From the NCBI RefSeq assembly GCF_030408595.1, contig NZ_CP047080.1, positions 1,323,247-1,387,246 on the forward strand: 64,000 bases of DNA, in the 5' to 3' direction. Positions within the stretch are counted from its first letter, which is position 1, and every line of letters starts with the position of its first letter. This DNA is from Corynebacterium canis (GTDB taxonomy: Bacteria > Actinomycetota > Actinomycetes > Mycobacteriales > Mycobacteriaceae). Positions 1 to 9,770 of this stretch are shown piece by piece. The position numbers and the translations under genes are program-made. Below the pieces are notes generated by a model. The model was given only the letters and a program-made list of their open reading frames with translations. It did no database searches and was not told the DNA's origin.

Positions 1-1
1 G

Positions 2-3000
2 GAGCGTTTCGACGCCCTGACCGCGACGTTGACGGCATCCGCACCGCACTTTGTGCCCACGCTTTTGGAGGAGTTAAGCCGTGTGTTCGTAAGTGTGGAA
101 AACGAGCAATATGCGAGGCAATACTTTACTAAGGCTCGTGATATCGAACGTGCGTATGCCATTCCGATAGATGCGGAGCGGCACCGTGCGGTCTTCCTAG
201 AATTCGCCATTGCCGGGGTTGTCGCCGCGCGCGAACTTACCAATGAAACCAAAGCCGCACTCGAACGCTTCGCCGACCCCAAGGAAGCATTCGAATATTT
301 GCTCGACATTAATACCGAGCGTGTGCGCGCAGGTGTGGAGCCCTATGCGTATATGGTTCGTGATCTCCGCCGGGCGGGCAAGGCCGCTGGTTTCAAGCCC
401 GCCGAGGTGGATGATCGAATCATCGATGCGGTGCTTGACCTGAAGGCGACGGTGAATGCGCCGGATCGTTTTTGGGAGGACATCGAGCCTTCGCTGGTTC
501 GCTATGCGAAGCAACACGCCCAGGCACGGAAAAAATTGCTCCATATTTACCCGCGTAGCTACAGCATGGCGGCTTGGATTGACTTCCTGAAAGAGTCGGG
601 TTGTATTCCCGAGTTGCGGGAAGACCGCCAACGCCACGCCGCGTGGTTGATGCGGCTGATCAAATGGCATGGGGGCGCCCTCGCCGAAGAGGACGGCCGC
701 TTGGTGGCGGAGGCAGAGTTCGCGGCGGAGTATTTGAAGTCCCGAGTGCTCAAGGTGAGCCTGAATCGTACGCCGCTGAGCTTGCTGGACGCGCTGGCTG
801 AACGCGGCGTCGAATTCGACCTAAGTGGCGTGACAGCCGGATATTGGCGTGACACGCCGGATTGGAGCAAGTGGCTCGGGGCAGATTTTGAAAATCATCG
901 GCGATCGTTGAAATTTGTGGCCAAGCATCCGGCATTGCGTGAGCATCTGGTCGATGCGATAAAGCCAAACGACCTAGACGCGTATCTTGATGTGTTCCTA
1001 GCCCACGAGGGTGCCGTAGAACTCTTGGCCGCAAAGGTTGATGCGTTGGTGGCGCAACGAGCCAGCACTTGCGGCAGCATCCCCAATAATAAGGACTATT
1101 TGGATGTGGTTCGGCACTTCGCCAGGCCGGAACTTGCGGAGCGCATCGGCAAACCGGTTGAGCAGCTGTTTGCATTCGATGCGGCGCTTGAGTTTCAAAC
1201 GGCCATTCGTCGCGGCACATTCGCGGAATACACCTGGCCCGCGTACGAACAATCCGTTGAACGCCTGTGCAAATTGTCCGGCAAGCAGGACTATTTGGTA
1301 TTTGAAACCTACCCAGCCGTCGCGGTAGTCAGCGGCGAGCACCTCGAGATCATCGACGGCGATGAGGTCATTTTCACCGCTGAACTGCCCGCTAAGTACT
1401 CAAGAATTTCCGCCGTGCGGCTGGTGGAGGACGATGCTGTCATTGTGTACGAGCCGCAGAACACCTGGTACGACCATGTGCTGTGGCTTCGCGGCGGAGC
1501 CACCGCCAAGGTTGGATATATCTATGGCGGCAGGCAAGGGTATTCGCTGCCGGTTGCGGGCGGCCGCTTAACGGCCCACGGGCTCCTTGCCCCGGGCGAG
1601 GTTTCCTTCGGTTCCGATGGTGGCACCGTGATGGCGGTAGCTCCCACCGGCGTCCCGGCCTATACCAGCAGGTACGCCCGGCAAAGTCCCGACGAGCTTT
1701 GGGATGGCAGCAGAACTCATTCCATTGACCGCGACACGGAGGATTACCTGGCCACCCTGGGGATCAAAGATTTATTCAAAATCCCGGAAAACGCAACGGT
1801 CGCGCTGGGCTTTAGCGTGATTATTCCCGCGCAACCGACCACGCTGGATAGCCCGCTGGGGGTCGAACGAGGCGCGCACATCTGCCTGCAGGTAGTGGTG
1901 GATAAGGAACGGTGGTTATTGAGCAGCCACGGTACGTACAAAATTGCGGGTTTGTTTTCCGCCGTCTTGCGCCGTCCCGGTGGCGGTTTCTGGTTCGCCG
2001 AAGGCGGCAATATTTTCGATCAAGAAACCGAGCTTCCGATCGAGTCTGCGTATCAGTCCACCACCCGTTGCGCCAGCGTAGAGTCGTTGCCGGAGGAGGG
2101 GTGGCATCAGCTGCGCCCGCGCAATGAGCAAGCCAGCGCACGGATGCGCAAGTACACATTGAAGCAGGCGCGGGCCGTGATGCAGGCGGCTCAGGTAATG
2201 GAACCAGCCACGGACGCCGCCAGCAAAGCGGTCGATCATCCGTTCAAAAAGGCGGTGCAGGTTTTGGCGTCCGCGGTCCGCGAACTCCAGCACGTCCTCG
2301 AGGATAGTGATGCGGCGGCGCCGGAGATTACGCGGGTGCTTGGCGCGCAATTGGGCACGACCGATCCCAGCTTTATCGGGCCGGTCGCCGATATCGCGGC
2401 AAAGGTGGCCTCGCAGGCGGGTTCGTTCGCAGAGTTGCGGGATGCGCTGCATGTGCCGCTGGAGCAGCGGCAGGCTGACGGCGAGCAAGCACAGGCTCCC
2501 ATCACCGAAGCTGGGTTTCAAGTATTGGATAACTTTATCGAACGCGGCGATCGCCAAGACGTCGAATCCATTGCTTACGTTTTCCATCACATCCGGGCGT
2601 TCCAGCAGGGGATTCAGGGTGTGAAGCTGCAGTCTGATCGTTGGTTCTCAGTGCGCTGGCTCGATTTGGCAGGCAATGAGCGCTATCTCTTGGCCGCAGC
2701 GGGGTCGCCGCAGCTTGCGGAGGTATATGGCGAGCAGCCGGTGCGTGATTTCATTGCGTTTTTGCGGGCGGGCGTGCAGGCCGGGATCTTTGGCCACGGT
2801 TGGCACAAGGTTGACCTGATCCTGCCGCGCGACGCCGATAATGCGTTCCCGTTCGCAGCATTTACGCCGATCGAAGATTATTTCTTCCTTAGCAGCGGGA
2901 ATGAGTGGCGCAATAACGCGTCCGTCAAGGTCGTGGAATTGTGGGTTCCAAACGACGGCCGCACGGAGATTTCCGGCTACCCGATCGAATCTACGGTCGA

Positions 3001-4261
3001 GTCGTTCCCCCTCGATGCCGCGGCATTCCTGGCCGGGCTCGATGCGGTGGAGGCGCAATTGGCGGGCCGTAAGTTGTCCGCCGAGGCCTTGGAAACGCTC
3101 ACCGCGGGCACGTATTTGACTGCCGACGCCGCGTCCTACCTGTTCGGCGGTATGTTCGGCCGTTACGCGTGGCAATCAAGATTCCTGAGCAAGGAGCAAC
3201 GCGCCGCACTCGGGATCAGCGTGGTCGGCGAAAAGTCTGCTCGCCTGCAGGTGCGCGCCTTTAGGAAGCACACCAAGGCGCTGTTGGCGTCGGCGGTGCC
3301 GCTGGAAAACCCGTCTGCGTATGTGACCGCAGGTCCGGATGTGCAAGCGGTGGCGAAGTATTGGGCGGCGAATATCGGCACGAGCACGGTGCGCCTGAGC
3401 GATGCGGAAGCCACTCAGGTGTGCTCCGCGGGCGAGGTGAACCTGCCACACATATTCGATCTTGACCTCGCGGAATTGGAGTCCCGCAATAATGATTTCG
3501 CGGCGGCTAAGCTCATCGCCCCACTGCTCAATATCGCCGCGAGTCGGCCCCTGAATGACCCCAGCCGCCCGATCCTTGCGGAGCATTTGCGGGCCCTGCG
3601 TGCATGGGTGCAGCAACAATTTCGGGCCCCGAAGGAAAAGCTGTGGACGCGCCTCGCCGCGGTTGATTTCGGTACGGAATATGCCAAGCTGCCCATGAAC
3701 AGTAGCTTCTCCGTGCTCAAGCTCCTGAGCGAGGGGCATCTCGACGCCCTGATCGCAGACCTCGCACACGTGTACGACGTGGGCGGTGATCCGCACGATC
3801 CCGCAGTCGCCGCGCCGGAGGTTCTCGCGGAGATGTCGTCCGAGCTCGGGATCAGCACGGATGCCGCCCGCTATTACTCCCAATTGCTGGCGTTGATGCA
3901 GCCGACCGATGCGAATATTCGTTCGTGGAATGGCTGGCGCAAAAAGGACATCGACCAAGCCGCCGCCGAGCTTGTGCAGCGCGGCCTGCTCCTCGAGGCG
4001 ACGCGTTCCGGCGCCGGCCGCAGCTACTTTTTGCCCGGCGGTTGGCTCTCCGGATCCACGGGCAATAAGCCGGTGGAGGTATGGAAGGCGCCGCATTATA
4101 TGTTGTGGCAGGATTCCGTTGTGCGCCCGGTTTTGGATGGCGGCCTGCCCCTCGTACCGTTCAAGCAACTTTTCGAGGAGGTGTGGGAGCGCTACGCGGG
4201 CGGCGATACCCCCGGATACGAGGAGCTGAAAACCACGCGGTACCGGTCGCGGCGTCGATAA
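2..4261 (+). CDS. Very large protein of unknown function (5' end outside window)
   Basis: The reading frame is open to the left edge of the window, so the true start lies upstream; 1419 codons are visible. The TTG at 29 is only the first start-like codon inside the window. I do not recognise a named domain. The N-terminal third looks helical and charged. A middle part (about residues 430-680) looks beta-rich, with many Gly/Tyr/Trp turns, and the rest is again helical. There is no obvious signal peptide or membrane segment, so a cytoplasmic location is likely. It resembles the very long actinobacterial proteins often labelled only 'DNA-binding protein' or hypothetical, but that is a weak impression. 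The C-terminus is basic (YRSRRR). Base use matches the neighbours. Confidence 0.85.
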   Translation, partial: ERFDALTATLTASAPHFVPTLLEELSRVFVSVENEQYARQYFTKARDIERAYAIPIDAERHRAVFLEFAIAGVVAARELTNETKAALERFADPKEAFEYLLDINTERVRAGVEPYAYMVRDLRRAGKAAGFKPAEVDDRIIDAVLDLKATVNAPDRFWEDIEPSLVRYAKQHAQARKKLLHIYPRSYSMAAWIDFLKESGCIPELREDRQRHAAWLMRLIKWHGGALAEEDGRLVAEAEFAAEYLKSRVLKVSLNRTPLSLLDALAERGVEFDLSGVTAGYWRDTPDWSKWLGADFENHRRSLKFVAKHPALREHLVDAIKPNDLDAYLDVFLAHEGAVELLAAKVDALVAQRASTCGSIPNNKDYLDVVRHFARPELAERIGKPVEQLFAFDAALEFQTAIRRGTFAEYTWPAYEQSVERLCKLSGKQDYLVFETYPAVAVVSGEHLEIIDGDEVIFTAELPAKYSRISAVRLVEDDAVIVYEPQNTWYDHVLWLRGGATAKVGYIYGGRQGYSLPVAGGRLTAHGLLAPGEVSFGSDGGTVMAVAPTGVPAYTSRYARQSPDELWDGSRTHSIDRDTEDYLATLGIKDLFKIPENATVALGFSVIIPAQPTTLDSPLGVERGAHICLQVVVDKERWLLSSHGTYKIAGLFSAVLRRPGGGFWFAEGGNIFDQETELPIESAYQSTTRCASVESLPEEGWHQLRPRNEQASARMRKYTLKQARAVMQAAQVMEPATDAASKAVDHPFKKAVQVLASAVRELQHVLEDSDAAAPEITRVLGAQLGTTDPSFIGPVADIAAKVASQAGSFAELRDALHVPLEQRQADGEQAQAPITEAGFQVLDNFIERGDRQDVESIAYVFHHIRAFQQGIQGVKLQSDRWFSVRWLDLAGNERYLLAAAGSPQLAEVYGEQPVRDFIAFLRAGVQAGIFGHGWHKVDLILPRDADNAFPFAAFTPIEDYFFLSSGNEWRNNASVKVVELWVPNDGRTEISGYPIESTVESFPLDAAAFLAGLDAVEAQLAGRKLSAEALETLTAGTYLTADAASYLFGGMFGRYAWQSRFLSKEQRAALGISVVGEKSARLQVRAFRKHTKALLASAVPLENPSAYVTAGPDVQAVAKYWAANIGTSTVRLSDAEATQVCSAGEVNLPHIFDLDLAELESRNNDFAAAKLIAPLLNIAASRPLNDPSRPILAEHLRALRAWVQQQFRAPKEKLWTRLAAVDFGTEYAKLPMNSSFSVLKLLSEGHLDALIADLAHVYDVGGDPHDPAVAAPEVLAEMSSELGISTDAARYYSQLLALMQPTDANIRSWNGWRKKDIDQAAAELVQRGLLLEATRSGAGRSYFLPGGWLSGSTGNKPVEVWKAPHYMLWQDSVVRPVLDGGLPLVPFKQLFEEVWERYAGGDTPGYEELKTTRYRSRRR

Positions 4262-4335
4262 TTACTCATGAATTGTTATCGATTATTTGACGTTGTTTGA
4301 GTTTTCCCCTAACAACGTTCCTTACGATAGCAATC

Positions 4336-4491
4336 ATGTTCACTTCTGATAAGGAAATCCTCAAGGCGCGGCGGCTGATCTCGCCGAGCAGGGCGTTAAG
4401 CCTGAGCGGCACCATCAGCCTGTCCGCGCTGCTAGCCGCAAGTGTGTCCGAAGCGGCCGCCGCCGAACCGATGCCGGAAAGCGACGCCTAA
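4336..4491 (+). CDS. Possible small exported peptide (51 aa)
   Basis: The ATG at 4336 opens a 51-codon frame. A basic N-terminus is followed by an uncharged Leu/Ala/Ser stretch and an Ala-rich end (SEAAAAEP), which reads like a signal peptide with almost no mature protein. It could be a real small exported peptide, or the leftover 5' end of a secreted-protein gene such as the VWA gene downstream. No clear ribosome binding site is seen. Function unknown. Confidence 0.3.
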   Translation: MFTSDKEILKARRLISPSRALSLSGTISLSALLAASVSEAAAAEPMPESDA

Positions 4492-5204
4492 AACACCGTG
4501 TTGCGTGACGACGTCGCGGTTTCGCCACGGCGCGCAGTGGTTGCGGTTCGCACATATGGGTGTTCGAGGGGGAGGGGAGCAAATGTTGCAATTACGCGGC
4601 GGCGCGGGGGTTTCGATACGCACGAAACTTTATGTATGGGGTGAGCGGGGAAAACAACGGATAAGAAAAGCTAAAGATTTTTCTCAGGAATGGGAATAGT
4701 TTCGGGGGTCGATGCATTATTATTATACGTCACATGCCTCCATTATTCGGGCGGGGAGTTTGTCTCAAGTTTGCCCGTTTGGCGGTTGTTTGGGGCTGAG
4801 TTTCGGTGAGTATTGTATGAGGGTGCACCGCCGCAGTGTTCCCTTATCTTTTTGTGTTGCGCGCGGGGGCGGAATTCTTTGTTTGGTCCGAATCCGTGGC
4901 GGCGTCCGGCGCTGTGCGCTGGGGTTGGGGTCGGGGCGCTCGCGGGGTGTGGGTGTGTTTGGGCCGTGTGTGGACGCTTCGAAAAGTTGTCCACAAACGT
5001 ATTTCGGGCAAATGGCTGACCGATAAAACAGTTGCGCGCTATCAGGTTTGGTGCAGCGTAATTCCGTTTCGGCTAAGGGTGAGCTTGTTTTCTATCATTT
5101 CGGCCAGAACTACCCCTAAAATTGCCACTCCAATGAACGAAATTCCTGAACTAATACTAAGAATCTGGGATTTTGGTAGCGGATCTTGGATCTATTTGTT
5201 TCTA
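4492..5204. other. 713-bp intergenic region, no convincing gene
   Basis: No supported gene. The second half is strongly G-biased on the + strand. It holds a putative G-quadruplex motif (4921-4947: four runs of four G with loops of 2, 2 and 7 bases) and a match to the actinobacterial DnaA box TTGTCCACA at 4987-4995. Overlapping short frames here are low-complexity Gly/Arg/Cys translations of the G-rich DNA. Confidence 0.6.
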
Positions 5205-5213
5205 ATGGATGGT

Positions 5214-7238
5214 ATGAATACGCGAACTACGTTTTGGCAACATCTGTTGAAGTCACGCAGTACTGCTAAACGCTCCGGACCCATTGCGGTGTTAGGAGCG
5301 TGTGTGCTGCTGGGGGCCGGTACGCCGGTTGTGTGGGCGGTTGATACTCAATCTGAGGAGAAGTATCCCGATACCGCGCTCATCCTCGATGCTTCCGGTT
5401 CGATGTGGGCCCCGGATGCCTCCGGCCAAGTGCGCATGGACGCGGCAAAGGAAGCCACCAAGAAGCTGGTGGAGCAATTGCCCGAGGAGCAGAAGCTTGC
5501 CCTGCTCACGTACGGTATCGGCACGGGCAATACCGATGCCGAAAAGGAAGCCGGCTGCCAAGACGTGCACACGCTGGTGAAGCTGGGCGGTGCCCGCGAC
5601 GAGATCGCCTCCCAGATTGATGGCCTAGTGGCCAGCGGCTACACCCCGATCGGCCCGGCGCTGCTCGCCGCGGAAAAGGAGCTGGATGGCTCCGGTAAGC
5701 GCGAGATCGTCCTGGTTTCGGACGGCATTGATACTTGTGCGCCGCCGCAGGTCGCGGATGTGGCGCGGGAAATCCGCGAGCGTTCCGGCGATGACATTGT
5801 GATTAATGTGGTCGGCTTCAACGTCAACGATGAGGCCCGCACCCAGCTGCAGGAAGTGGCCAGCGTTGGTGGCGGCGTGTATGCGGACGCCAGCGATGCG
5901 GATAGCCTGCTGGAAACGCTGACGGCCAAGACCACGGATGGCGCCAAGGATGGGGACGCCATGGACAAGGATTCCTCCAAGACCTCCGAGTCCAAGACTT
6001 CTGAGTCCAAGAGCTCTGAATCCTCCACCTCCGAGAGCGAGTCCTCCACCACGGAAAGCACCTCCGCCAGCGGCGAGCCCGCCACCCCGGAGTCGGCGGA
6101 AAATGGCGCGGCGATGGCGCTCGGTGGTCTTGATAGCGGCGATAAGCCCGCGCCCGAGGTGTACAAGAGCACGATCCCGTCGGTGGTGCAGGAGAACGGC
6201 CAGGTTGCGGATCAGGAACTGAAGTGGACCGTGGACTTGGAGGAAGGCCAGCAGCTCAACGCCGGTTTCCTGGTTCCCGCGCCTGAGGAAAACACCGTGG
6301 CCGGCGGCAATAGCATCACCCTGACCCCGACGCTGACGAATGCGGATGGCAAGACCTGTGTGGCCACCGCGACCGAAGCCAAGGTGGAAAATGATTTCTC
6401 CTTTACCCAATCCGCTTCGTTGCTGTCGCCGGTGATCAAGAAGAACTCCGTGTGCGAGCCCGGTAAGTACACCCTGTCCTTGAAGCGCTCCGGCGAATTG
6501 GTGGGCGATCAGGATCTGCCGGTGAACGTTTCCTTGTGGGGCGTCCCGCAGGTGAAGGACGGCAAGTTGGCCGAGGCGTCGGATAAGCCCGATGTGCAAG
6601 AGGTAACGGTCGGCGACGCCAGCGGCAAGCTGCCCACGGATACGGATATGGCGGCCGCCCCGAGCGTGAAGGAAGGCACCTACGATGTGGAGCTGAAGCC
6701 GGGCGAAACCCACTGGTTTAAGGTTCCGGTGGAGGACGGCCAGCGCCTGCAAATGCAGATGGAGGCGGACCCGGTCGGCGCGGACGGCCACAACCTGGGC
6801 TGGAAGGTGTTCGGCCCGCTGTACAACCCGATCGAACTTCATGTTGGTGATAAGGGCAATGTTGCGCTCAATGCCAACGAAGCGACCAAGGCGGGGATTG
6901 CTACGCAGCCGATCCGCTGGGCAAACCTGAAGGAGGAAGGCCCGGCAGCGAACGGCTTCCTCGCTGGCGAGCAATTGGTGGCGCTGCGTCACACCGCGCC
7001 GGAAGGCCAGACCACCCCGGCGAAGTTCCGCCTGGCGCTGGCTAATACGGGCAAGTCCGAGCAGGCCCCTGATTTCAGCAAGGCTACGGGCGTTGCGGAG
7101 AATGGCACGGACACCGCCGCGAAGCGTACCAATAGCAATAGCGCAAATGTGTGGTGGCTGCTCTTGCTGCTGTTCACCCTTGTGGGTATTGTTTCGTATG
7201 TAGCTGCGCGTAAGAAGTGGGATAGCGACGCCGCTTAA
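5214..7238 (+). CDS. Secreted, membrane-anchored VWA-domain protein
   Basis: Predicted cell-surface protein of 674 aa. A basic N-terminus and hydrophobic core (residues 18-42, ending VVWA) form a signal peptide. A von Willebrand factor A domain follows, with the MIDAS motif DASGSMW near residue 59. A Ser/Glu/Lys/Thr-rich linker lies around residues 250-295, then a long beta-type extracellular region. A C-terminal membrane helix (WWLLLLLFTLVGIVSYVA) is followed by a short basic tail. The frame is open far upstream, but the signal peptide fixes the start near 5214; an in-frame ATG at 5205 is an alternative. VWA domains bind metal and protein ligands, so adhesion or envelope assembly is plausible, but no partner gene is adjacent. 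Confidence 0.85.
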   Translation: MNTRTTFWQHLLKSRSTAKRSGPIAVLGACVLLGAGTPVVWAVDTQSEEKYPDTALILDASGSMWAPDASGQVRMDAAKEATKKLVEQLPEEQKLALLTYGIGTGNTDAEKEAGCQDVHTLVKLGGARDEIASQIDGLVASGYTPIGPALLAAEKELDGSGKREIVLVSDGIDTCAPPQVADVAREIRERSGDDIVINVVGFNVNDEARTQLQEVASVGGGVYADASDADSLLETLTAKTTDGAKDGDAMDKDSSKTSESKTSESKSSESSTSESESSTTESTSASGEPATPESAENGAAMALGGLDSGDKPAPEVYKSTIPSVVQENGQVADQELKWTVDLEEGQQLNAGFLVPAPEENTVAGGNSITLTPTLTNADGKTCVATATEAKVENDFSFTQSASLLSPVIKKNSVCEPGKYTLSLKRSGELVGDQDLPVNVSLWGVPQVKDGKLAEASDKPDVQEVTVGDASGKLPTDTDMAAAPSVKEGTYDVELKPGETHWFKVPVEDGQRLQMQMEADPVGADGHNLGWKVFGPLYNPIELHVGDKGNVALNANEATKAGIATQPIRWANLKEEGPAANGFLAGEQLVALRHTAPEGQTTPAKFRLALANTGKSEQAPDFSKATGVAENGTDTAAKRTNSNSANVWWLLLLLFTLVGIVSYVAARKKWDSDAA

Positions 7239-7259
7239 AACCTCCTTTCAAGGGCGCCT

Positions 7260-7283
7260 GACGTCGGCTTTGGCCGGCGTTTT
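7260..7283 (+). terminator. Hairpin terminator after the VWA gene
   Basis: ACGTCGGC (7261-7268), a TTTG loop and GCCGGCGT (7273-7280) form an eight-pair stem with one G-U pair, followed by TTT. It lies 22 bases after the stop codon. Confidence 0.65.
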
Positions 7284-7359
7284 GGCGTCTTTGGCTCAAG
7301 GTGGCTTTTCGGTGGGCTGACGGTAGCGATGCCGCAGGCAGCCGGTATAGTTTGTCGGT

Positions 7360-8865
7360 ATGACTGCAGCGTTTGTTGATCTGATGGATTATGACGAAGT
7401 CCTAGAGAAATTCGATCCGGTAATGGGCATGGAAGTGCACGTTGAGCTGGCCACGGAAACGAAAATGTTTTCAGCGAGTTCCGCGCATTTCGGGGCGGAA
7501 CCGAACTCTAATGTGGACCCAGTCAGCCTCGGCCTCCCGGGCGCGCTGCCGGTAGTTAACGCCAAGGGCGTGGAATGGGCCATTAAGATCGGCCTGGCCC
7601 TCAATTGTTCGATCGCGGAGTCTTCCCGCTTCGCGCGGAAGAATTACTTCTACCCGGATCAGCCGAAGAACTACCAGATTTCCCAGTACGATGAGCCGAT
7701 CGCCTACGACGGCTACCTGGACGTGGTGCTCGATGATGGCACCGAGTGGCGCGTGGAGATCGAGCGCGCACACATGGAGGAGGACACCGGCAAGCTCACC
7801 CACCTGGGCGGCGCCGATGGCCGTATCCATGGCGCGCACAGTTCGCTCGTGGATTGCAACCGCGCGGGCGTGCCGCTCATTGAGATCGTCACAAAGCCAA
7901 TCGAAGGTGCTGGCGAACGCGCCCCAGAGGTTGCGCGTGCCTATGTGAGCGCCTTGCGCGACCTAGTCAAGGCCCTCGGGGTGTCCGACGCGCGCATGGA
8001 TCAAGGTTCCATGCGGGTGGATTCGAACGTTTCCCTAAGGCGCAAGGGGGCCTCCGAATATGGCACCCGCACGGAAACCAAGAACATCAATTCGTTGCGT
8101 TCCGTCGAGCAGGCCGTGCGTTTTGAGATGCAGCGCCAGGCCCAGGTCCTCGAGGATGGCGGCGAGATTATCCAGGAGACCCGCCACTACCAGGAGACCG
8201 ACGGCACCACCACTCCCGGCCGCGTCAAGGAAACCGCCGAGGATTACCGTTATTTCAACGACCCCGACCTGCCGCCTGTGATCGCCCCCCGCGAGTGGGT
8301 GGAGGAGATCCGCGCTACGCTTCCGGAATTGCCGTGGATCCGCAAGGCCCGCATTCAAAAGGAGTGGGAGCTTTCCGACGCCGAAATGCGCGACCTAGTC
8401 AACGCCGGCGCTCTCGAACTGATTATCCAAACCGTCGAGGCAGGTACGACGCCCGGCGAGGCCCGCTCGTGGTGGGTTTCCTACCTCGCCCAGAAGGCGA
8501 ACCAGGCCGGCGTCGAGCTGTCCGTCTTGCAGATTTCCCCCGCCCAGGTTGCCCGCGTGGTTGCGCTGATCCACGAAGGTAAGCTCACCAATAAGCTCGC
8601 CCGGCAGGCTGTCGACGGCGTGTTGGCCGGCGAGGGCGATATCGACGAAGTTGTCGCCTCCCGCGGCCTCGAGGTCGTGCGTGACGACGGCGCGATCGAA
8701 CGCGCCGTCGACGAGGCACTCGCCGCGAACCCCGACATCGTGGAAAAATACAAGGCGGGTAACAAGAAGGTGGTCGGTGCCATCGTCGGCGCGGTAATGA
8801 AAGCCACCCGCGGCAAGGCCGACCCCGCCCTGGTGAACAAACTCATCGCCGAAAAGTGCAGCTAG
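7360..8865 (+). CDS. gatB: Asp-tRNA(Asn)/Glu-tRNA(Gln) amidotransferase subunit B
   Basis: Subunit of GatCAB, which converts Glu-tRNA(Gln) to Gln-tRNA(Gln) (and Asp-tRNA(Asn) to Asn-tRNA(Asn) where AsnRS is absent). The 501-aa length is normal. Family motifs are clear: GMEVHVEL near residue 24, the LGLPGALP block, the [17 protein letters not shown] kinase-site region and the C-terminal YqeY-like tail ([12 protein letters not shown]). gatA and gatC are not adjacent in this window. gltX and a tRNA-Gln gene lie about 44 kb downstream and belong to the same pathway. Confidence 0.97.
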   Translation: MTAAFVDLMDYDEVLEKFDPVMGMEVHVELATETKMFSASSAHFGAEPNSNVDPVSLGLPGALPVVNAKGVEWAIKIGLALNCSIAESSRFARKNYFYPDQPKNYQISQYDEPIAYDGYLDVVLDDGTEWRVEIERAHMEEDTGKLTHLGGADGRIHGAHSSLVDCNRAGVPLIEIVTKPIEGAGERAPEVARAYVSALRDLVKALGVSDARMDQGSMRVDSNVSLRRKGASEYGTRTETKNINSLRSVEQAVRFEMQRQAQVLEDGGEIIQETRHYQETDGTTTPGRVKETAEDYRYFNDPDLPPVIAPREWVEEIRATLPELPWIRKARIQKEWELSDAEMRDLVNAGALELIIQTVEAGTTPGEARSWWVSYLAQKANQAGVELSVLQISPAQVARVVALIHEGKLTNKLARQAVDGVLAGEGDIDEVVASRGLEVVRDDGAIERAVDEALAANPDIVEKYKAGNKKVVGAIVGAVMKATRGKADPALVNKLIAEKCS

Positions 8866-8988
8866 CGGATCGGTGTTGACGATGCCGGCGGTATTTTTGG
8901 GCGGCCTTGTTCACTCAAATAAATCCCATAAGTAGACCCCTCCAAATCACTTCACCGCCGAGCCGTCCCACGAAACCACCCCAGCGCC

Positions 8989-9197
8989 GATGGATTGCTC
9001 GCAACCGCCCAGGTCGATTGGTTGTGCGCAACCGCCGACCTGGGGCTGGTCTTTCTATTCTTCATTCGGGGGTCTTACGAAGAAATTCCGGACGAATCTG
9101 GACCAAAAACGCCGCAGCGCGTCTTTCCATTCTTCGTTGACCACCCCAAAGAAGAAATTCCGGACGATCGCAGGTCAACGGCTGCACACAACCCATC
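8989..9197 (+). repeat. GATGGGTTGTG-type inverted-repeat element, copy 1
   Basis: The left end is GATGGATTGCTCGCA and the right end (reverse complement) is GATGGGTTGTGTGCA. A second left-end-like sequence, GATTGGTTGTGCGCA, starts at 9016. Inside are two internal hairpins, each with arms TTCTTC and GAAGAA, and the shared phrases ATTCCGGACGA and CCAAAAACG. It is about 90% similar to copy 2 over the core. Confidence 0.7.
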
Positions 9198-9300
9198 CGG
9201 AACCGCCCGCGACCTATCGGCGGATCACCCGCGGCTTGGTCTCACAAGGCATTTATCGTGCGGTCGCGTTCGAACTTTCTCGAACCAACCCCCTTCGCCG

Positions 9301-9389
9301 GATCTGCCTCAGGCACATCTCACACGGCCATTTTGCCCACCTGCGGAAACACCGCTGCTCGCCGGGCAGCGTGTCGAATCTGCCTGAGC
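9301..9389 (-). repeat. AGGCAGAT hairpin element, solitary copy
   Basis: It carries the pattern of the 86-bp element in reverse orientation: GATCTGCCTCAGGCACAT at the left, ACACGGCC, CTGCGGAAACA in the middle and GTGTCGAATCTGCCTGA at the right. This is the only copy in this part of the window. Confidence 0.7.
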
Positions 9390-9515
9390 GGCGGGATCGG
9401 GCCGCTAAAACAACCTCCCCAAACCGCCGCACCGCCGGTAGATCTCACGCCACCACCCCGCCCGCCGGTGGGTTGCGCGCAACCGGCCTCGTCGCCCGCG
9501 CCTCTCCCGCACCGC

Positions 9516-9713
9516 GATGGGTTGTGCGCAATCGCTGACCTGGGCTGGTCTTTCTATTCTTCATTCGGGGGTCCAACGAAGAAATTCCGGACGAATCTGG
9601 GCCAAAAACGCCCAAAACGCTGCAGCTCGTCTTTCCATTCTTCGTTGAGCACCCCAATGAAGAAATTCCGGACGATCGCAGGTCAACAGGTCAACGGCTG
9701 TACACAACCCATC
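9516..9713 (+). repeat. GATGGGTTGTG-type inverted-repeat element, copy 2
   Basis: The ends are GATGGGTTGTGCGCA (9516) and, as reverse complement of the right end, GATGGGTTGTGTACA, matching at 13 of 15 positions. The core matches copy 1 and includes both TTCTTC/GAAGAA hairpins. This copy has a small internal tandem duplication (GGTCAACAGGTCAAC) near its right end. Confidence 0.75.
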
Positions 9714-9770
9714 CGGGCACCCCATCCGGGCAGGAACGCGATCAGCATCAAAGGGCGACGGGCCCCTCCG

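Larger units (their letters stand above)
8866..9770. other. 905-bp gene-free region rich in repeats
   Basis: No supported gene. It contains two copies of a roughly 200-bp inverted-repeat element (8989-9197 and 9516-9713), one AGGCAGAT-type hairpin element (9301-9389) and the palindrome GGTTGCGCGCAACC near 9476. Short frames here are translations of the repeats. Confidence 0.75.

Noticed and set aside
4836..5213. 126-codon N-terminal extension of the VWA protein
   Set aside because: It would place the clear signal peptide in the middle of the protein and translate the G-rich, motif-bearing intergenic DNA.
5625..6992. 455-aa open frame on the minus strand inside the VWA gene
   Set aside because: It is antisense to a gene with a signal peptide, VWA motif and membrane anchor. 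Its Arg/His/Gly-rich product is the usual shadow of high-GC coding DNA.
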